Shown one piece after another: positions 24,481-34,583 of a DNA stretch of 64,000 nucleotides (position 1 is its first letter; each line of letters begins with the position of its first letter). Source of the stretch: Blasia pusilla (lineage: Eukaryota; Marchantiophyta; Marchantiopsida; Blasiales); NCBI GenBank assembly GCA_050084515.1, contig CM114273.1, positions 23,188,001-23,252,000 on the forward strand, written 5' to 3'. A model generated the notes under the pieces. It did no database searches. It was not told where the DNA came from and was given only the letters and a program-made list of their open reading frames with translations. The translations under genes and the position numbers were made by a program.

Positions 24481-25205
24481 GTCGCCCATTCCAGTTACAT
24501 ACGGATTGGAGCATGTTGGGTCTAGGAGCATTGCTTACTCAGAGGGATGACGAGGAGAGGGAGTTCGTTGTGGCTTATGCGAGCCGATCGAACAACATTG
24601 CAGAGGCAAAGTACAGCTCCTACGAGGGAGAGTGCTTGGCTGCAGTGTGGGCCGTGGCACATTTTAGGTGTTATTTATTCGGCAACCCTTTCACACTTAT
24701 ATCTGATCATCAGCCGTTGAGGTGGTTGATGGAGTCCGACAAGCTTACGGGCAAGCTTGCCACGTGGGCTCTATTACTATAGGAGTATGAGTTTGAGGTG
24801 GTTCATAGGCCAAGTCGGCTGAACCAGGATGCGGATGGGTTGAGTCGTAACCCATGTTCGAGTCAGAGAGACGACACAAGAGCTCGATGGCACGGAGAGA
24901 GTGATGAGGAGATGGTGCCCGGTTGGCATGCATATGCCTATCTTTGTTGGTTGACTATGGCAGGTCAGCCACAGGTGATGACTCCAGTGGTGGGGTTGGA
25001 TGATGAGTCTTTGGATCCGGAGGTTAGTGAGGAGGCGACAGGTGGTCATGATATCCATGACGACGTGGAGGTTGTGGAGTTCTTACGCACTGGCGTCATT
25101 GCGAGTATAGTGAGTGCTAGGGAGCGGATCGGATCTGAGAGAGCCAAGAGGTTCAGGTGGGAGGGGACTCACATTTTGCGGGTATGGGGAGAGGGTAGGA
25201 TATGA
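24481..25205 (+). pseudogene. E1 RNase H domain, joined directly to the methyltransferase
   Basis: Degrades the RNA strand of the RNA:DNA hybrid. The catalytic acidic residues are visible in LHTDWSMLGLG (about 24,490), YSSYEGECLAAVWAV (about 24,620) and ISDHQPLRWL (about 24,700), the Ty3 RNase H pattern. A TAG at 24,781 interrupts it before the FEVVHRPSRLNQDADGLSR tether segment. The code jumps from the methyltransferase C-terminal part (VLSRAYGGVQRAP) to RPFQLHTDWS within about 30 bases, so the whole reverse transcriptase (about 1.5 kb in E2) is deleted. Confidence 0.85.
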
Positions 25206-25413
25206 GTGGTACCTCATCCTTCCCAGCAAGCACGTGTAGTGCGACATGCCCATGAGGAGTTGGGACATTTCGGAGTAAAGCATACTTACAGCTTACTCGT
25301 GTTCGTATTGGTGGCGCGGCATGCATACTTGGGTACAGCAGTTTGTGGCCAGATATATGGTATGTGATAGAGTGCGAGCATCCTTCAATGCTCCCACTCC
25401 GTAGTTACATCCT
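25206..25413 (+). pseudogene. E1 integrase N-terminal zinc-binding region, broken
   Basis: Fragments such as ILPSKHV, YWWRGMHTWVQQFVARYMVCDR and FNAPTP correspond to the HHCC region and the connector of Ty3 integrases (compare E2 QTDVQQFVAKCMVSDRVRASFNA). Stops and frame changes interrupt it. Confidence 0.65.
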
Positions 25414-26490
25414 TTGCCGATTATGGGTTTAGGTTATCGGTGGAGTTCAGACTTTGCGGGACCTTTGCCATTTACAGGGCGTCATCATAGGTACGTGTTG
25501 GTCATGGTGGAGCATTTCTCCAAGTGGATAGAGTTGGTGGCACTACCAGACAAGGTGAGTGAGGGAACAGCATATGCGTTTCTAGATCGTGTGCTTAGTC
25601 ACTTTGGTGCACCGGCGGAGGTGTTGACTGACCAGGGTACCGAGTTCGGAGGAGAGTTTCAGGCCTTGTGTGATCAAGCGCTGATAGATCACCGCACCAC
25701 CTCCAGAGATCATCCTGAGGCGGATGGGTTGGCGGAGAGAGTGGTCCAGACGGTGAAGAGAGGATTGCGCAAGTATGGCTTGCAGCGGGGACAATTGAGG
25801 GAGTGGGACCTACAGTTGCCATGGTTGGTTATGGGTTATCGCTTTAGTTGGCAGGCATCCTTGGCGTCATTTTCACCGTACTTTTTGCTCTTTGGGAGAG
25901 AGCCAGATTTACCTGCAGCGATTCGACGTGACATGGCGGAGGTGTTAGATCTTGATGATCCAGATGTGTGGGTACAAGCATGTTCTAAGAGGGCAGAAGT
26001 TTTTTGTAGAGTTATGCCTATGGCCTTTGAGAACTTAGCTATTGCCCAGCATAGAGATACATTGAGATACGCGACCATTCGTGGAGGAGGTTATCGTCCA
26101 GGGATTAGGAGGTTTCATCCTGGAGATTACGTGTATTTACAGCAGGCGGCACCCACGACGCTAGATGTCACTGCAGGCCGCACGATCCTACGTGTGCGCG
26201 AGGTATTACCGACCGGAGTCCTCATGTTGGAGGGAGGGGATGGTATGGTTTGGAAGGATCATGTGCGCAATTGTGCGCCATGTCATCTTTCGAACGTAGA
26301 TGGGACGGTGGATCCGAGCTTGGCAGTGGTACCTGCAGGCTTGAGGTGTATGTTATGCGGATCTGCGAGGGGTGCAACCACCATGTTGGTATGTGATGGT
26401 TGTTCTCGAGGGTGGCATATTTCATGTCTGACCCCCCCCCCTCTTGATGTGGTTCCCACGGGACGATGGATGTGTCCGAGATGTGTATAG
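25414..26490 (+). CDS. E1 integrase core with C-terminal PHD finger (intact 358-residue frame)
   Basis: The end of Pol, still open over 358 codons. The integrase catalytic triad is D13 (SSDFAGPLP), D73 (LTDQGTEF) and E108 (DGLAERV), spacing D-x59-D-x34-E, the Ty3 pattern. The C-terminal domain (about 230-290) has FHPGDYVYLQ and GGDGMVWKDHVRNCAP. Instead of a chromodomain, residues 312-357 form a complete PHD finger: C312, C315, C327, C330, H335, C338, C354, C357, with the diagnostic W352 two residues before the last Cys pair. PHD fingers read the histone H3 tail, so it may direct or bias integration. The real translation would be as part of Pol; the ATG at 25,414 only marks the intact stretch after upstream stops. 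E2 has the same fusion in damaged form. Confidence 0.9.
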   Translation: MPIMGLGYRWSSDFAGPLPFTGRHHRYVLVMVEHFSKWIELVALPDKVSEGTAYAFLDRVLSHFGAPAEVLTDQGTEFGGEFQALCDQALIDHRTTSRDHPEADGLAERVVQTVKRGLRKYGLQRGQLREWDLQLPWLVMGYRFSWQASLASFSPYFLLFGREPDLPAAIRRDMAEVLDLDDPDVWVQACSKRAEVFCRVMPMAFENLAIAQHRDTLRYATIRGGGYRPGIRRFHPGDYVYLQQAAPTTLDVTAGRTILRVREVLPTGVLMLEGGDGMVWKDHVRNCAPCHLSNVDGTVDPSLAVVPAGLRCMLCGSARGATTMLVCDGCSRGWHISCLTPPPLDVVPTGRWMCPRCV

Positions 26491-26557
26491 GGTAGTAGGT
26501 CATGTCAGAGAGATGTGATATTTTCTATCTGGAGTTGGGGGGGTCCAACTGCCAGCT

Positions 26558-26565
26558 AGGGGGGC
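26558..26565 (+). promoter_or_regulatory. polypurine tract candidate of E1
   Basis: AGGGGGGC stands directly before TGTTGTGTGATC. A G-rich tract just before a TG is where plus-strand DNA synthesis starts in LTR elements. Its place before the 138-bp repeat, not before the main LTR block, is puzzling. Confidence 0.5.
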
Positions 26566-26704
26566 TGTTGTGTGATCTCCATGTATGTGTATGAGTTGAT
26601 TTTTGTACATGTGTGGATCGACCCGTGTGGGGAAGATCGATGTTGTGTGGTGTAGATGCGACGAGCGATGTATGTTGTGTAGCCATATGTATGCGCACGA
26701 CAGT
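26566..26704 (+). repeat. extra copy of the 138-bp LTR end, ahead of the 3' LTR
   Basis: The sequence from GTTGTGTGATCTCC to GCGCACGACA recurs at 27,185-27,322 with about six substitutions and a 2-bp indel. The older LTR relic at 9.4-9.9 kb shows that this segment normally belongs to the end of the LTR. The 3' LTR is thus bracketed by two copies of it, and the 5' LTR has none. Confidence 0.85.
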
Positions 26705-27322
26705 TGTCATATCTGAGTAGCCGATAGGCCGAGATCTATCGTGGATAGGGCGTAGGAGCCCGCGGACTATCTTGAGTGTAACTTTGTCCCACGGTGTCGA
26801 ATGAGATTGAGGATAGGTCCATTGTGTCAGGAACGTCGTTCCTGACAACTTTCATGTTGAGATCTTTTAGAGCCGGATGACTTGTTGACCAGGTCACCCG
26901 CCCCTGGTAACCTGTGCGCGCAGGTTACCAAGGGAAAGACTATTTTTAGGGGAAGAGCCTTTTGGCTCTTCCTAACCCTATATAAGAGAGGAAGATGGCT
27001 TTCCTAAGCCATCTTACTCATGTTGGGCCGTTGGAGCACCTCCCTTGTATGTGTGTGAGCTAGGACTAGGGTGCTAGCGTCCGGATTCCTTGATAGCACA
27101 GGGTGGACGAGGCTCGATATGCCGATGTAGATTGAGGAGTGGAGTTTTAGGCCGGGTGTGCCGTTTTTACTACTTTTTATTTTTGTTGTGTGATCTCCAT
27201 GTATATGTATGAGTTGATTTTTGTACATGTGTGGATCGACCCGTGTGTGGGGAAGATCGGTGTTCTGTGATGTAGATGTGACGAGCGATGTATGTTGTGT
27301 AGCGATATGTATGCGCACGACA
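26705..27322 (+). repeat. E1 3' LTR, 618 bp
   Basis: TGTCATATCTGAG...GCGCACGACA. The first 480 bp match the 5' LTR without indels; TATATAAGAG occurs at about 26,979-26,988. TGAT follows immediately and repeats the four bases before 19,104. Confidence 0.85.
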
Positions 27323-28000
27323 TGATGCATGAAAAGCACCGGTGAGCATCCATGGTCAATTGGAGGAACCACCCATCCAAATCTATCAAAGGAAGGATGT
27401 TTAGCCGCTAAGTGGTTCTGAATTCCTGAACGAGTGAAGAATTCGAGACAACAAGGGCATTTCATATCCCGACTAGACGACCCATGGGCCTCTACACGAG
27501 AGGTCGATCCGGGTCAAGGCATGGACACCGTTCATGAAGAAGAGAATATGACCCCCTCCATCAACCTCGAGAGACAACCGCCACCAAAATCCATCCCACA
27601 ACCCCCCTTCGAACTAGCACTAATGGTAATCGACTCTCTTCCCGTCCACGGTGATGCTCCCCCTAGTATGAACTCTCATCTACCTTCCTCACTTAGGACT
27701 TCTGGCTCAACCCCCTCCCAAAATAAACTAGAGGTAGTATGGAGGTACTAATAATGTGGAACCAATGTCCTAGATATGTGAAACCTAGTGGGCGAGGAAC
27801 AAGTATCCAAGTAAACAAAACCAGTCTGCGGCCTCTACGACGGGTGGAGAAGAGAGTAATTAACACAAATGTGCATAGGATGCGTGGATAGTCTAGATGG
27901 ACAAGAAAAAAATGACGAGCACTTGTAGAGGTTGTAACAAGTACCTTAGGGCGCGAGACCTTGCGAATTTGTAGCTAGAGGGTAATCGGAAATCGACAAA
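27323..28000 (-). pseudogene. 5' part of the LINE: N-terminal C2H2 zinc finger
   Basis: On the minus strand MKCPCCLEFFTRSGIQNHLAAKH (here 27,400-27,465) is a C2H2 finger: Cys pair, then His pair. Such fingers open R2-type LINE proteins and bind target DNA. An open but decayed frame extends upstream to about 27,760. After E1 is removed, reading continues into 19,099 and down (AWEWLRSHIGGI), with a one-base frame change. This supports one element split by E1. Confidence 0.65.
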
Positions 28001-28104
28001 GACATGAAGAAAAATAACCCATAGGGTAGGGTGGGGAGAAGATGGAAAAAACCCATCCTAAATTAATTAAAAAATATATATTTCAAGAGTCCAAGTATGT
28101 GAAG

Positions 28105-28260
28105 GTCACAATCAGCCCAAAAATAGAAAAGGAGCCACCCTCTTTCAGCTAACTCACCAACAGCAGAGACAATATCAACAACACTTATAGCGACATGACT
28201 ACCACTTAGAGGGCCTCTAACGCTGGCGTCTCCCATAGCCTTAGCCCGCCGCCATAGGGG
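28105..28260 (-). repeat. second copy of the LINE 3' end
   Basis: The stretch is clearly similar to 16,190-16,310 (AACTCACCAACAGCA, GACAATATCA, GGGCCTCTA blocks) in the same orientation. Its upstream side is cut off by LTR-derived sequence near 28,260-28,360. Confidence 0.6.
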
Positions 28261-28356
28261 ACGGAGGGCCTCACAAAGAAGACATTGGTATGGTCCTTGC
28301 GACCCTATGTGGTGACTTTGTGAGGTCCAGATCTCGAATGGGAAGTGCTCCTTAGT

Positions 28357-29222
28357 TTATTGTCACGTCTTTTAGGATAGACCGGCGAGATCTAGTAGAG
28401 CGCCTTTGGAGATATTGGAGGAAAAACTCAAAATAGTAAGGTCCTAAGTATGGCTCCAAATGAGCCAAAACAAAGGGGAAACCTGCTCTCTAAGGTTATC
28501 CGTGGCCTCAATAGATCATCCTCGACCTGGGTAAGTATCCATTTGGAGTGTAGTTAACTTTCCACTTTTGGAAGTGACCCCTTGACCCGCTAGAGCAAGT
28601 CAAGATCCAAGGAAGTGACCTACGAGCATAAACTACCGAGGAGAGAGTTTGGGAGAAGGAAGGGGATATACCTCCAAGATAGATGGCTTGAGAGCTCATT
28701 CTCTCTTTGTTGAACCTCTTGGCATGAGGCGGCAGAGCTATCGTCCTCCTTGCCTTGTGTGTGTGACCTAAGCCTCTCATTAGGAGAGTGGGTTTGGTTT
28801 GACATGAGAGAGAGTCCACACCCTGGAGAGTTTGGTGTGAAACAATTATGTGAGATTTCATTGATTTTACAAAGAGAGAATGAAGGAGTGAGAGAGTTTC
28901 AATGGAGGAGCTCGTTGTTGGTGCATGTTGGGGATCGTCTACCCAGTTATGCGACTCATGGGAGTGCTCATTGGAGCAAAAGATGCTTGATTTTGATGTT
29001 TCTTTGCCGATTTTTTCTGTGAAAGAGTGGCGCGCGAAAGTGCTGCCCAAATTTCTTTAGAGATTGATTATGGGGGCAGATTTCTCCATGCCAGTGCTCT
29101 TGGAAGCACTATATACCTCTTTGATTTCTGATTTAGCAGGTTTGAAATTTTTGTTGGGAGAAATCAGCGCGGAAGCGCTGCCAAATTTCTTGTAGGATAG
29201 CAGATTGAAGGGCTTTACGACA
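28357..29222 (-). repeat. LTR of the E2 family, minus orientation, truncated
   Basis: On the minus strand it starts TGTCGTAAAGCCC at 29,222 and follows the LTR at 38,377-39,393 through shared blocks: GCGCTTCCGCGCTGATTTCTCCC, the GAGCACTCCCATGAG region, CCAAACCCACTCTCCTAATGAGAGG and the block ending GACGTGAC. It ends near 28,357 without a terminal CA. It is therefore inverted relative to the LTR at 38.4 kb. Confidence 0.65.
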
Positions 29223-30470
29223 ATCCCTGTTAGTTTTTATTAGAATTTCCAATTGAAAAAAAAATTGATGTCATTGTAGATCATAAAGTTATGCACTTTG
29301 TGCAATAAACAATGCATAATTTGGAGCTGCAAGAAGCAAGTTATGACCAATTTTGCAAACTTCCAATTTTTAGGGTAAAAATTGTCAAACCCTAAACCAG
29401 CCGCAACCATTGGCGGCGTCATCGCCATCACCGTTGCCATCATCGTGTGCGCTGCCGTCGCCGTCGCCGCCGCCACCATTGCTACCGCCAATGCGAATTC
29501 CCACCGCCGCTGTTTGTTGCCGCCATCACCTCCGATGTTTGCCACCGCCAGTCGCCACCGCTGCCGCCAACACGAGTTGCCGTCGTCGCCGTCAGTTGCC
29601 ATTGCCATTGCCGACATGAGTTGCTACCACCGCCGCCACTATTTAGGACTGCGTTCAGCCGTCAACACCGTTTAAGGCCAGATAGGGCCATCGCTGCCAT
29701 ACTTGGTAAGTTCGTATGAGTCGTCGCCACTTGTTAACTCGCGACTTCAACAAGGTGATCTTTTGGATTCATGGGTTCGTAGTTTCTTTTTCACTTTGCT
29801 ACGTTATGACTGGTAGCTACTCGACGATGATCGAGTATTGTATCGTGACGTCCTTAGTTGCAACGCGCCCCCGATTGCCACGCCATGCTGCTCGTGGCCG
29901 TACCGCACCAGCTCGATCGCGGAGCCACTCCTTCACTGGGGAGCAGATTGGGTTTTGTTGATTGAGGAGGGTATGCCATTGAGTTCCGCACCCTATTCCT
30001 GAGTGACGTGACGTCTGTAGCCATCTTGTGCCGCCAACGCCGCACCATACCGCTAGAACCGCACCGCACATCAAGGTGATTTTGGAGCATAGTCAGTACC
30101 AGAGGCGTACGACTTGTTGATTGGAGGAGTTCATATTTATGACCGAGTCGGGGTCGAGGTTTCCAGTTGCTGAGGAGGTATTGACTTTTGTTCAGGTTAC
30201 CTATTTTGGTCTTTTGCCTTGCAGGTCTTAGGGATTTCTGGATATTAGGTAGTTACTTGGGGATATTGGGTTTCGTGCTGATGCTAAGAGCATTGATGAT
30301 GTATGGGTTTAGGGGACATAGACATATGTGGGATGTCCAGAGTTGAGGGCATGTGTTTTTCATGAGATGATACATCAGCCAGTTTGCCCCGCCACTTGTT
30401 GCCGCATAACACAATGAGTCTCAATGAGAGAGTGTAGATTGAATGTCACATACTTAGTTTGAGTGATTGA
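29223..30470 (+). other. E2 leader with CCG/CCA trinucleotide-rich block
   Basis: This lies before the plus-strand gag. From 29,395 to 29,640 it is rich in GCC, CCG and CAC triplets (GCCGTCGCCGTCGCCGCC), so long frames stay open by composition alone. No protein domain is visible. Confidence 0.5.
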
Positions 30471-32330
30471 GTGATTACTCGCAAGATTGAGAGTGATCGT
30501 GTGAGAAGGGCACAAGGGTCATCACGACGTCCTTTTGGGACTTTGAGAGGCAAGGTGGTGGGACTTGAGAGTAGCTCTAGAGGGTTTATCCGGAATGGTG
30601 AGAGGTTTCGAGGGTCTCCACATGAGGAACCGCCTCGACCTCCTTTAATGTCGTCTTCAGACAAGGGAGAGAGTGTAGAGGAGTTTGTTAGTACATCACC
30701 GCACACATTGAGTGGTCCTACGAGTTGGGCGTACAAGATGGATGACCGGGGTAGAGGACCACGTAGGTTTTTGGGTGTTATAGGCACGATAGAGTTGCAC
30801 AACTTTATTGCAGAGTTTAGGAGTCTGTGTGACTCACATCAGGCTAGGAACTCCGGAGAGTTCAACCCGTTTACAGCATGGAACACAATGTTCCAGCATT
30901 TGGAGGGGAAGCCCATGAACGATTACCATGAGTTCTCCCACAGATATGCCCAAGAGATTGAGGCATGGCGACTCTACTATGACCCACACTATGTGTCATG
31001 GACGGAGCCTTTCCCAGATGAGGAGAAGGAGTCAAGAGAGGCTACTTCCTCTTCCACTTGTAATGTTTTAGGAGGGATAATTTGCATTGGAGCAATTGCA
31101 CCGTCTAGTCGGTTTGTCTTAGGTTCAACCACGTGGTTGAGTTCTTTGTTGAGTTACGGACGAGCTACCAAGGGGTACGGACGGAGAAGTTGCGGAGCAT
31201 CCACGACTTCCAGAGGCGCCCGGGTGAGAGTTTACGTCAGGCCTACACTTGCTTGCGCTAGTTGATTAACATCACTCAAGGGGTGACATAGTCTGAGGCT
31301 ATCCAGTCATGGTACGCAATGTTTGACCGAGCCCTGCGAACAAGGGTCCGGGAGGGGATGCTTCTTATGGACACCTCACCTACGTTGAGAGATGTTTTTA
31401 GGACCACCAAGAACATTGAGCGCAACATGGCGGAGGAGAACGTAGCCACCATGGGTTTTGGGCGAGAGCAGTCACAATTTCCTGCACCACCAGTGCAATA
31501 ACGTGGATTCCGAGATAGGTCTGTGGCACCACAAGCTCAAGGAGGATACCAAGGGGCTATGCCACAAAGACGTGCGCCTTCATTTTCACCTCAACGGCAG
31601 CCGCCTACGATTATTTGTTGGGTATGTGGTGGAGCCCATCACCAGCGCGATTATACTCAGCAGGTTCATGGACGTGTGCCTCAACATGGAGGAGGAGATG
31701 GTACTGCACCAGGAGGTTATCATTGTGACTATTGTCAAAGTTATGGTCACACACGCGATAGGTGTTTCAGCTTACACCCTGAGTTACGTCCAAACCAAGG
31801 ACCAGAGAGGACACCAAAGCGAGTAGTCGGTCTGGGTGGGCCTAGAGGTCATGCACTAGGTGGTCTAGTTGGGGGACGAGGAGCTCGAGTTGCCCAAGAG
31901 GGTGGTGAAGTTGCTCGGGGAGGAGGTAGAGTCCCACCTCCTAGACGCGTCGAGGGAGACATCAAGCGTGAGGTGGGGATGGCTACTCAGATACAGCAGC
32001 TATAGTAGCGGATTGCCGCTATGGCATTGAGGTTACCTAATGTCGGATCCATGGTATCGACATCTTATGGAGCGGCCATAGATATGGAGGATCCTTGCTG
32101 GATGTGCGCGATTTTCAAGTTCGAGGCAGCCGTTATTGTTACACGTGGAGCCGTCATAGAGTTGGATCCACAAAGGGGGAAAGCAAGGAAACAGACCACG
32201 CTTCCTCAATCTTTCACATTGTCCAAGGCGATGAGGACCCCATCGATGGGTCCTAATCAAAGTTAATGTTGTTGGTGTGCAGGCATGGAGGGCGATGGGA
32301 GAATTGAGTGCGACGACTCCTATTATTGAT
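30471..32330 (+). pseudogene. E2 gag with zinc knuckles (plus strand)
   Basis: Homologous to E1 gag. Capsid-like region RFLGVIGTIELHNFIAEF...FNPFTAWNTMFQHLEGKPMNDY at about 30,760-30,930, close to E1 GAVGTIDLDDFIQEF...FNPFRAWKGLFQHLEG. Nucleocapsid: CWVCGGAHHQRDY (about 31,620-31,660, last Cys changed to Tyr) and CDYCQSYGHTRDRC (about 31,725-31,765, intact). A tail with IAAMALRLPNVGSM and SFTLSKAMRTPSMGP follows at 32,010-32,260, also found on the opposite strand at 37,930-38,350. Frameshifts occur near 31,050, 31,265 and 31,500. It stops being recognisable at about 32,410, where an inverted LTR begins. Confidence 0.8.
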
Positions 32331-32410
32331 GCTTGAGAGGAGCATGTGTCGAGTTCGATGTTGGGGGCGGCCATGATGGTGTATCGTGCTCCACTGTTTT
32401 TTGCTTCCGA

Positions 32411-32640
32411 TGTGTTGTGCCCAGACACATTGCTACACAACATACATCGCTGTGAGCGAACATACACAAAAACACGAACAATCTCATTCTAACTCATGGT
32501 ATCCAAACAACGAGACGAGAAGTACCAAAATATCTCCAATAAAATAAGATCCAATCTCTCTCAACACCATAGCTCTCAAATATGTGCACTCTCACATGTC
32601 TCTCTCAATGTCAAACTAAACCCACTTGCCCCCTTAGCTG
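32411..32640 (-). repeat. LTR end of the E2 family, minus orientation
   Basis: On plus it begins TGTGTTGTGCCC, followed by CTACACAACATACATCGCTG, the reverse complement of the LTR end motif seen in E1 (GATGTATGTTGTGTAGC) and at 39,370. It follows the minus-strand Pol, so it is the 3' LTR of that Pol, cut directly against the plus-strand gag. Confidence 0.65.
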
Positions 32641-32836
32641 GTGGTTAGGTCCCTCTAACTCTAGATAGCCATCTATTCCTACCTACCGTGACATACATCT
32701 CTCGGACGCTATGAGCAAAAAGATCGGGTGTTCATGTAGCCCCATCAATAGTCGCATTCTTGTCATCCATATCATAGATACAAGTCGGAATCTAGAACTA
32801 CCTACTCTATGTATATTTAGGACACATCCATCGTCC
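32641..32836. other. short LTR/3' UTR-like interval of E2
   Basis: Between the LTR end and the stop region of the PHD finger. No motif is seen. Confidence 0.4.
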
Positions 32837-33972
32837 CTAAGGAACCCTAGTGAGAGGTGGCGTCAAACATGCCATATGCCATCCTCTCGAACATCCATCA
32901 TAGACTAGCATAGTGGGTGCACCACGTGCGGAACCACACAACATACATCGCAAGCGTGTAGAAACTACTTCTAAGCTCGAATCAACTGTATCGTTAGTGC
33001 TCGGAAGATGACATGGTGCACAGTTACGCACATGGTCCTTCCAAACCATACCATCACATCCCTCCAATAAGAGAACACCGGATGGCAAAATCTCACGCAC
33101 TCTCAAGATGGTGCACCCTCTAATCCTATCCAATGTTGTGGGTGTCGTCTACTACAAGTAGACATAGTCTCCCTAATGAAACCTCCAGATAGTAGGTCAA
33201 TAACCACCTCCCTGAATAGTCGCATACCTCAACGTATCACGGTGTTCACAATCGCCAAGCTCTCAAACGCCATGGGCATCACTCTCCAAAATAACTTAGC
33301 CCTCTCAGAATATGCTCGCATCCATACATCAAGGTCATCAAGATTCAACACCTTACCAACATCTCGACGAATAGCGGCAGTAAATCTAGCTCTTGGCCAT
33401 AAAGCAGCAAGTACGGTGAGAAAGACGCTAAGGATGTCTGCCTGCTGAATTTGTATCCCATCGCCAACCACAGCAAGTGAGGGTCCCAATCCCCCATATG
33501 ACCTCTTTGCAAGCCAAACTTGTGCAATCCTCTCTTCACCGTCTGCACAACCCTTTCCACTTGTCCATCTGCCTCATGATGATCTTGCGAAGTGGTTCGG
33601 TGGTTGATCAACACCTGATCACACAAGGCCTCAAACTCCCCGTGAAACTTTGTACCCTGGTCTTTCAAAAACCTCAGCTGGTGCGCCGTAATGACTCAAC
33701 ACTCAATCAAGGAAGGCATACGCTACTCCCTCACTCGCTTTGTCAAGCAATGCAACCAACTCTATCCACTTCGAGAAGGGCTCGACCATCACCAACACGT
33801 AACGACTATTGCGCTCCGTCAAAGGCAAAGGTCCTACAAAATCCAAACTCCATCTATAACCTAAACCCATTATCGAAAGTGGATACAATTGTGGAGTCAG
33901 AGCATTGAATGATGCTCGGACTCGATCACTCACCATGCACTTGGCAACAAACTGCTGAACATCAGTCTGCAT
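32837..33972 (-). pseudogene. E2 integrase with degenerate PHD finger
   Basis: Minus-strand fragments in several frames match E1 integrase: LDFVGPLPLTERNSRYVLVM (first Asp), DQGTKFHGEFEALCDQV (second Asp), DHHEADGQVERVVQTVKRG (Glu), the VWKDHVRNCAPCHL block and then LRCMLCGSARGAPTMLVYDGC. In the PHD finger the third zinc ligand is changed from Cys to Tyr (LVYDGC against LVCDGC in E1) and the last Cys pair is missing after SCLTPP-like sequence. An independent copy of the same fusion shows that the PHD finger belongs to the family. Confidence 0.82.
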
Positions 33973-34016
33973 GCCTTCCCATCAATATTGTATCTGAAGC
34001 AAGTTGTACGTCTGCT

Positions 34017-34583
34017 TCACTCCAAAATGACCCAACTCCTCGTGGGCATGACGCACCAACCGTGCTCTCTACGAAGGATCAGGGACTGCATGTACTCTAC
34101 GATCCTCCCAAACTCGTAAGACATGTCTCCCCTCCCACCGGAACTCTCTAGCTTGCTGTAGGATCCGATCCTGCTCTCTAGCACCCATTGTGCTCGCGAC
34201 ATTTCCAATACGCATGTACTCCAAGACCACTCTATCGTCGTGAATATCTCAGCCACATGTCGTCTCCTCAACGGCCTCTGGATCTAAGGACTCTCCATCA
34301 ACCACTTAAGTGGTTGATAATCAATAATGATGGTAAAGGGGTTGCCGAATAGATAACACCTGAAATGTGCAATAGCCCACATTACAGCCAAGCATCGACC
34401 CTCATATGAGCTATACGTCGCCTCTACAGTATTGTTTGAGTGACTAGCATAAGCCACCACGAAATCTTTACCATCATCGTCATGTTGGATGAGCACGGAT
34501 CCAAGCCCCAACATGCTCCAATCGGTATGCAATTGGAAAGGACGCCCCTTGATCGGTCTTCTCAATATGGGCACGAACATCAA
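34017..34583 (-). pseudogene. E2 RNase H
   Basis: RPFQLHTDWSMLGLGSVL, YSSYEGRCLAVMWAIAHFRCYLF and IIDYQPLKWLMES match E1; the third acidic residue (SDHQPL) has become DYQPL but the Asp remains. Further fragments downstream run to the integrase connector. Stops are present. Confidence 0.8.

Larger units (their letters stand above)
19104..27322 (+). mobile_element. E1: Ty3-type LTR retrotransposon with DNA methyltransferase and PHD finger
   Basis: An 8.2 kb element inserted in the minus-strand LINE. TGAT at 19,100-19,103 and again at 27,323-27,326 flanks TGTCACATG...GCGCACGACA, which fits a 4-5 bp TSD and TG...CA ends. The shared 480-bp LTR blocks (19,104-19,583; 26,705-27,184) differ at 9 positions by my count, about 98% identity, so the insertion is fairly recent. 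Order: LTR, GC-rich leader, gag, two zinc knuckles, protease region, cytosine methyltransferase, RNase H, integrase, PHD finger, LTR. The reverse transcriptase is missing. Many stops show it cannot act alone. Confidence 0.88.

Noticed and set aside
23762-24514. 250-residue minus-strand frame with WPCQGHS and ENVPLLGD
   Set aside because: It looks like a methyltransferase only because the inverted repeat puts motif IV and a copy of motif VI on minus. Its two ends are antisense of the plus-strand methyltransferase.
29382-29719. Three overlapping frames rich in Ala, Pro and Ser
   Set aside because: Produced by a GCC/CCG triplet-rich stretch that is open in several frames; low complexity.
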